In this document: positions 31,991 to 35,150 of the stretch, piece by piece
Layout of the letters: each line of letters begins with the position of its first letter
How positions within the stretch are numbered: the first letter of the stretch is position 1
Source of the DNA: Verrucomicrobiota bacterium
GTDB taxonomy: Bacteria > Verrucomicrobiota > Verrucomicrobiia > Chthoniobacterales > Terrimicrobiaceae
Assembly: GCA_026398275.1 (NCBI GenBank)
Contig: JAPLTF010000075.1
Location: forward strand, 1-35,150
DNA length: 35,150 nt
Direction of reading: 5' to 3'
Notes under the pieces: generated by a model
The model's database searches: none
What the model was told of the DNA's origin: nothing
What the model saw: only the letters and a program-made list of their open reading frames with translations
Made by a program: the position numbers and the translations under genes

Positions 31991-32008
31991 ACGGGCAGGA
32001 TGCCCAGT
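31991..32008. repeat. Solo half of the GGGCAGGATGCCC repeat family
   Basis: ACGGGCAGGATGCCCAGT, just after sufU, matches the centre of one arm of the repeat at 2520-2583 and forms a short hairpin (GGGCA/TGCCC). An outer GAACT/AGTTC may extend it with a bulge. A T-rich stretch follows at a distance, so weak termination after sufU is possible. Confidence 0.4.
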
Positions 32009-32104
32009 TCTGTTTACTTAAGACTTTTTTGGCCAGGATGTTACGCAGAACATCACGGGGTATTCCAACAGCTCCCTATCAGGGCATCCATGCAACTGAA
32101 ATTC

Positions 32105-32120
32105 TTGGTTGCACAACCAA
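32105..32120. promoter_or_regulatory. Palindrome upstream of the secreted-protein gene
   Basis: TTGGTTG-CA-CAACCAA, a palindrome with 7-bp arms, lies 46 nt before the ATG at 32166. GTTGCATGTTGCGTG follows at about 32137-32151. The reverse strand of this contains CGCAAC and TGCAAC, like the GCAAC sites in front of the PEP-CTERM genes. A shared regulator is possible but unproven. Confidence 0.35.
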
Positions 32121-32165
32121 AAACATGTGAAATATTGTTGCATGTTGCGTGAACGCTTCTCCCCA

Positions 32166-33104
32166 ATGAAGAGCATATTTCTCGTTTTTGGCAGCGCTTT
32201 CGGAATCCTTTTGCTCGCGGCAGGCCTGTGCCCGTCGGCTCAGGCCTCCCAAATCACGGTCACCATCACTGGAACCGGAACCGGGACGCTGAATAGCCCT
32301 ACATTGGGTGTAACGGAATTCTTCGACACTCCATTCGTCTGGACGCTCACCTACGACTCCGGCTCATCCTATAAAGACAGCAACACAGAAGCTTGGGGCA
32401 CAAATCATGCGATCTTTCTGAATGCAACCTCGAAAATCACAGTGGAAGGGGTCACTGACCCGATTCATGTCACTCAGGAACATGGACTGTGGGTCTACGA
32501 TACGTTCCAGGATGCAGGGTTCGCGTATTTGTACATGGCCCCGGTATTTCTGGCCAATAATACCGCAACTGGAAATATCCTGACCATTCAGGGCAGCATC
32601 GGCTGGACCGGATTCACGACTCCCTACGAATCGAGAGGCCCGGTCACTGGATATTTTAGTCCATTTATCGATCTGGCAACCGATCAGGGTCTGCTCACAA
32701 TGACAGCCGGATCCATCACCTCCGTCACCGCGAGCGCCGGAGGAACGCCCTATTCGACCTGGGTGGCGGGCATTACCTGGAATGGGGGAGATTCCGCTGC
32801 GACTGCCGACCCCGACCACGACGGCCTTTCGAATCTCATGGAATACGCTCTCGGCGGGAATCCGGTCTCAGCGCAGAGCGCCGTGAAGCCGCAGCCGGGC
32901 GTATCAGGGCAAAAGCTGCAGATCAGTTTCCTTCGCGCCCGCTCCGAACTGACCTACACGGTGCAGGGATCGTCGAACCTCATCTCGTGGACCGACATCG
33001 CCTATACTCCGGTCGCTACCGGTAACACGCAGACTGTCACCGACACAGTGACCCTCACCGGCAACGCCAGGCGATTCCTCCGGCTGCAGGTCACCCTGCC
33101 GTAA
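32166..33104 (+). CDS. Secreted protein with Verrucomicrobia-type C-terminal beta module
   Basis: 312 residues. Signal peptide about 1-27 (MKSIFLVFGSAFGILLLAAG ... AQAS). The N-terminal 200 residues are beta-rich and resemble PEP-CTERM-type surface proteins (QITVTITGTGTGTLNSPTLG, PFVWTLTYDSGSSYKDSN). There is no sorting tag. The last 100 residues begin TADPDHDGLSNLMEYALGGNP and end RRFLRLQVTLP. I know this C-terminal module from many large verrucomicrobial secreted proteins; its role is unknown. An upstream ATG at 32142 is possible, but the signal peptide favours 32166. Confidence 0.8.
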   Translation: MKSIFLVFGSAFGILLLAAGLCPSAQASQITVTITGTGTGTLNSPTLGVTEFFDTPFVWTLTYDSGSSYKDSNTEAWGTNHAIFLNATSKITVEGVTDPIHVTQEHGLWVYDTFQDAGFAYLYMAPVFLANNTATGNILTIQGSIGWTGFTTPYESRGPVTGYFSPFIDLATDQGLLTMTAGSITSVTASAGGTPYSTWVAGITWNGGDSAATADPDHDGLSNLMEYALGGNPVSAQSAVKPQPGVSGQKLQISFLRARSELTYTVQGSSNLISWTDIAYTPVATGNTQTVTDTVTLTGNARRFLRLQVTLP

Positions 33105-33153
33105 GGAGCCGTCAACAAATAACGGCATCAACCTTAATTTCTTGACGGCTCCT
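33104..33153. repeat. Perfect 12-bp inverted repeat between convergent genes
   Basis: AGGAGCCGTCAA (33104-33115) and TTGACGGCTCCT (33142-33153) are exact complements with a 26-nt AT-richer loop. It starts at the last base of the secreted-protein stop codon and ends 17 nt before the stop of the permease gene. There is no T-run directly after either arm. It is a two-way terminator candidate or a small repeat element. Confidence 0.75.
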
Positions 33154-33170
33154 AACTCCGGAATCCGCCG

Positions 33171-34133
33171 CTACTCCAGCCGGACCCGCGGATCGACGAC
33201 CGCGTAGAGGATGTCCGAGAGCAGGTTCCCGAGAAGGACAAGGGCGGCCACGATGAAATTCAGCGCCACCAGAGTCGGATAGTCCCGCTCCAGAACCGCC
33301 TCATATCCCAGGCGCCCCATGCCGGGATACGCGAAGATCGTCTCCACGATCACCGCCCCGCCGATCAAGGCTGGCAGGAGCGATCCGATGCCGGTGATCA
33401 GCGGACGGATGGAATTTCTCAGCGCGTGCTTGTAAAATACCACGTCCTCCTCCAGCCCTTTGGCGCGGGCGGTGCGGATGTAGTCCTCGCGCAGCGTTTC
33501 GAGCATGCTGGCGCGGATGTAGCGGGATTGGACGGCGATGCCGCCGAGCGAAAGCACGACCGCCGGCAGCGCAATGTGCCAGATCCGGTCGAGGCCGGCG
33601 GCCAGAAAATTCGGGAAATCGATCCCGTAGGACTGGGTCCCGAGCACCGGCACCGAGGAGAACTTCACGAGGCCGATGATCGCCATGTTCGCAATCCAGA
33701 ACGTCGGGACCGCGATAAAGACAAACGCCAGCAGGGACACCCAGAAATCCGGCGGCTTCCCCGCATATCGCGCACAATAAATTCCAAGAAGCAGCCCGAA
33801 CGTCAGCGAGAGCAGGATCGAGGCGATGTTCAGCGTGATCGTCGCCGGAAGCCGCTCCAGAATTTTCTGCAGCACCGGCCGGTCGTCCTTGATGCTCTTC
33901 AGCCGGCCGGTGAACAGGTCGCGCATGTTCAGCCAGTATTGCTCGTAAAGCGGCTGGTCGAGGTGGAATTTTTTCCGGAACATCTCCTTCACCTGCGGCG
34001 TGATCTTCGGGTTCAGCTCCCCCCACGGATACGGGCTCCCCGGCGCAAGCGTGATCATGAAAAACGAGACCAGACTGATCCCGAACAGCAGGACAAAGCT
34101 GATCAGAAGGCGCCGGATAACGAAATTTAACAC
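33171..34133 (-). CDS. DppB/OppB-type ABC transporter permease
   Basis: 320-residue inner-membrane permease of peptide or nickel ABC importers. The start MLNFVIRRLLISFVLLFGISLVSFFMITLAPGSP is the family N-terminus. The EAA loop is visible as LREDYIRTARAKGLEEDVVFYKHALRNSIRPLI, and the protein ends LSDILYAVVDPRVRLE. GTG start. It normally works with a DppC partner, two ATPases and a binding protein, but none is next to it: the next gene downstream is convergent and the upstream one is a phosphatase. The 149-nt gap upstream holds a run of ten C (34244-34253) and nothing else recognisable. Confidence 0.93.
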   Translation of the reverse strand: MLNFVIRRLLISFVLLFGISLVSFFMITLAPGSPYPWGELNPKITPQVKEMFRKKFHLDQPLYEQYWLNMRDLFTGRLKSIKDDRPVLQKILERLPATITLNIASILLSLTFGLLLGIYCARYAGKPPDFWVSLLAFVFIAVPTFWIANMAIIGLVKFSSVPVLGTQSYGIDFPNFLAAGLDRIWHIALPAVVLSLGGIAVQSRYIRASMLETLREDYIRTARAKGLEEDVVFYKHALRNSIRPLITGIGSLLPALIGGAVIVETIFAYPGMGRLGYEAVLERDYPTLVALNFIVAALVLLGNLLSDILYAVVDPRVRLE

Positions 34134-34282
34134 GCGCGGATCATGGGATCATCCGCCCAAAAGAGCAAGCGCGGGAAGAGCGCCGACAGGCAAAACGGCG
34201 CATGGTATGAAATCTCATCACACTTGATCGCCCGAATGGCAAGCCCCCCCCCCTCTCCCGCTTCATCGTCCCAGTAAAGCGG

Positions 34283-34927
34283 TCAGATGTGCTGAAGAAA
34301 CTCCGGAGTAACGCCGGCAAGGGTTGGAACGGCGGCCGTGGCCAACTGGAGTTCCCCGAGCGGGTTGGTCGTGGCGACGGCGAGGACTTTCATGCCCGCG
34401 TGTCTGGCCGCCTCGATGCCGACGTGCGCATCCTCGATGACGAGGCAGTCTGCGGGATCGAGCCCGAGGCGCCTGGCGGCGAGCAGGAAGACATCCGGGG
34501 CGGGCTTGCCGTTCGTGACATCGTCCCCGCAGACAACCGCGCTAAAGAGCTCTCCGAGGCCGGTGGCAGCAAAGATGGCGTCGAGGTTCGAGCGGGGAGT
34601 CGATGATCCGACGGAGCGCGGGATCGAGGCCTTCTGCAGGCCGACAAGGAGCTCCCGTGCGCCGGGAAGAACCGCAACCCCCTGCTCGCGGACCAGCTCC
34701 CGGTAAAGCTCTTCCTTGCGCTCTCCGAGCCTCCGGATCTCCCCGGGGTCATCGCTCCAGCGGAGCAGCCCCGGGATGATCTCCTGGTTCTTTTTTCCAA
34801 ACCCCGCCTTGAAATGTCCGGGCGGCAGGGGCTTTTGAATCTCCTCCGCAAGCAGCTCCCACGACCTCTCGTGCTGCGCCGAGGAGTCAATCACCACCCC
34901 GTCCCAATCAAAAATCACGCCTTTCAT
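34283..34927 (-). CDS. HAD-superfamily phosphatase, beta-phosphoglucomutase-like
   Basis: 214-residue subfamily I HAD enzyme. Motif I is FDWDGVVIDSS (Asp7 nucleophile, Asp9 acid/base). A helical cap follows (residues about 15-80). Motif II lies in SVGSSTPRSNL, motif III is the Lys in NGKPAPDVFLLAA, and motif IV is VIEDAHVGIEAARHAGMKVLAV. The layout fits small sugar-phosphate or phosphoglycolate phosphatases and beta-phosphoglucomutases; the substrate is not clear. The internal ATG is chosen because the conserved domain starts there; the frame is open up to 35026 but those residues do not look like the family. Confidence 0.92.
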   Translation of the reverse strand: MKGVIFDWDGVVIDSSAQHERSWELLAEEIQKPLPPGHFKAGFGKKNQEIIPGLLRWSDDPGEIRRLGERKEELYRELVREQGVAVLPGARELLVGLQKASIPRSVGSSTPRSNLDAIFAATGLGELFSAVVCGDDVTNGKPAPDVFLLAARRLGLDPADCLVIEDAHVGIEAARHAGMKVLAVATTNPLGELQLATAAVPTLAGVTPEFLQHI

Positions 34928-35039
34928 CTGAATTCGGAACCATTCATTTTCACTAAATCTCACTGATGAACAGAGGAAAATCATCGCCCCCGCTGGGTGA
35001 TGGAAGTTTAGAACCTGTGAAATCATTAGGAAAAGCCGC

Positions 35040-35144
35040 GCGAGAGTAGAAAAGGCCGGATGGCAAGGCGCTCGCGAAGGCGCATCCCCTCAGCGGGCTG
35101 TAACTGAGCGAGCAACGCCGCCAGACGGCCTTTTCTGCTCTCGC
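35040..35144. repeat. Long hairpin-forming repeat at the right edge
   Basis: Arms at 35040-35058 and 35126-35144 pair with one mismatch over 19 nt (AGAAAAGGCCG / CGGCCTTTTCT). The next segments (TGGCAAGGCGCTCGC and GCGAGCAACGCCGCCA) pair partly, and a small inner hairpin CTCAG/CTGAG closes the fold. The whole is an imperfect palindrome of about 105 nt. It could be a REP-type element or a structured RNA. The rest of the 34928-35150 interval shows no gene. Confidence 0.7.
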
Positions 35145-35150
35145 CCAGAG

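Overview
The window is GC-rich, almost fully coding DNA from a free-living bacterium, most likely a member of the Verrucomicrobiota or a close PVC relative. This placement is an inference. It rests on an exosortase with PEP-CTERM-type surface proteins, a long-form IspH, a secreted protein with the DGLSNLMEYALGGNP-type C-terminal module common in that phylum, abundant small palindromic repeats between genes, and few Shine-Dalgarno sites. No rRNA, prophage, transposase or CRISPR was seen.

Left part (1-16454, all minus strand). This is housekeeping. The classic translation cluster nusA-infB-rbfA-nrnA-truB-ribF runs leftwards from a tRNA-Gln(CUG) gene and continues into a peroxiredoxin fragment, a degenerate-GTPase DUF697 protein, ychF and an MMPL/RND-type exporter. 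To the right of the tRNA lie an alpha/beta hydrolase, an LptF/LptG-type permease, accA, a LysM protein with a decayed L,D-transpeptidase domain and an uncharacterised protein.

Middle (16551-24245, mostly plus strand). An intact L,D-transpeptidase lipoprotein and ispH precede an exosortase locus. The locus has two paralogous secreted PEP-CTERM proteins with related upstream regions, separated by one inverted secreted-protein gene. They are followed by an exosortase fused to an EpsI-like (DUF3485) domain, a membrane-anchored TPR-like protein and a small unknown protein. This looks like a compact, self-contained sorting system with its own paired substrates, and it is the best candidate here for an undescribed system.

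Right part (24395-35150). bioA is divergent from a CPBP-type membrane protease gene, which is followed by comF, accD and folC. Then come pdxH (minus), sufS-sufU, a secreted protein, an isolated DppB-like permease and a HAD phosphatase. accA and accD are both present but about 12 kb apart.

Two genome-scale signals cross the window. First, several families of short inverted repeats sit at gene ends. One has inserted inside folC as a 72-nt, in-frame unit flanked by a 10-bp direct repeat. Second, many genes have promoter-like boxes so close to the ATG (-10 about 8-10 nt upstream, or -35 about 37-38 nt upstream) that their transcripts would be leaderless or nearly so.
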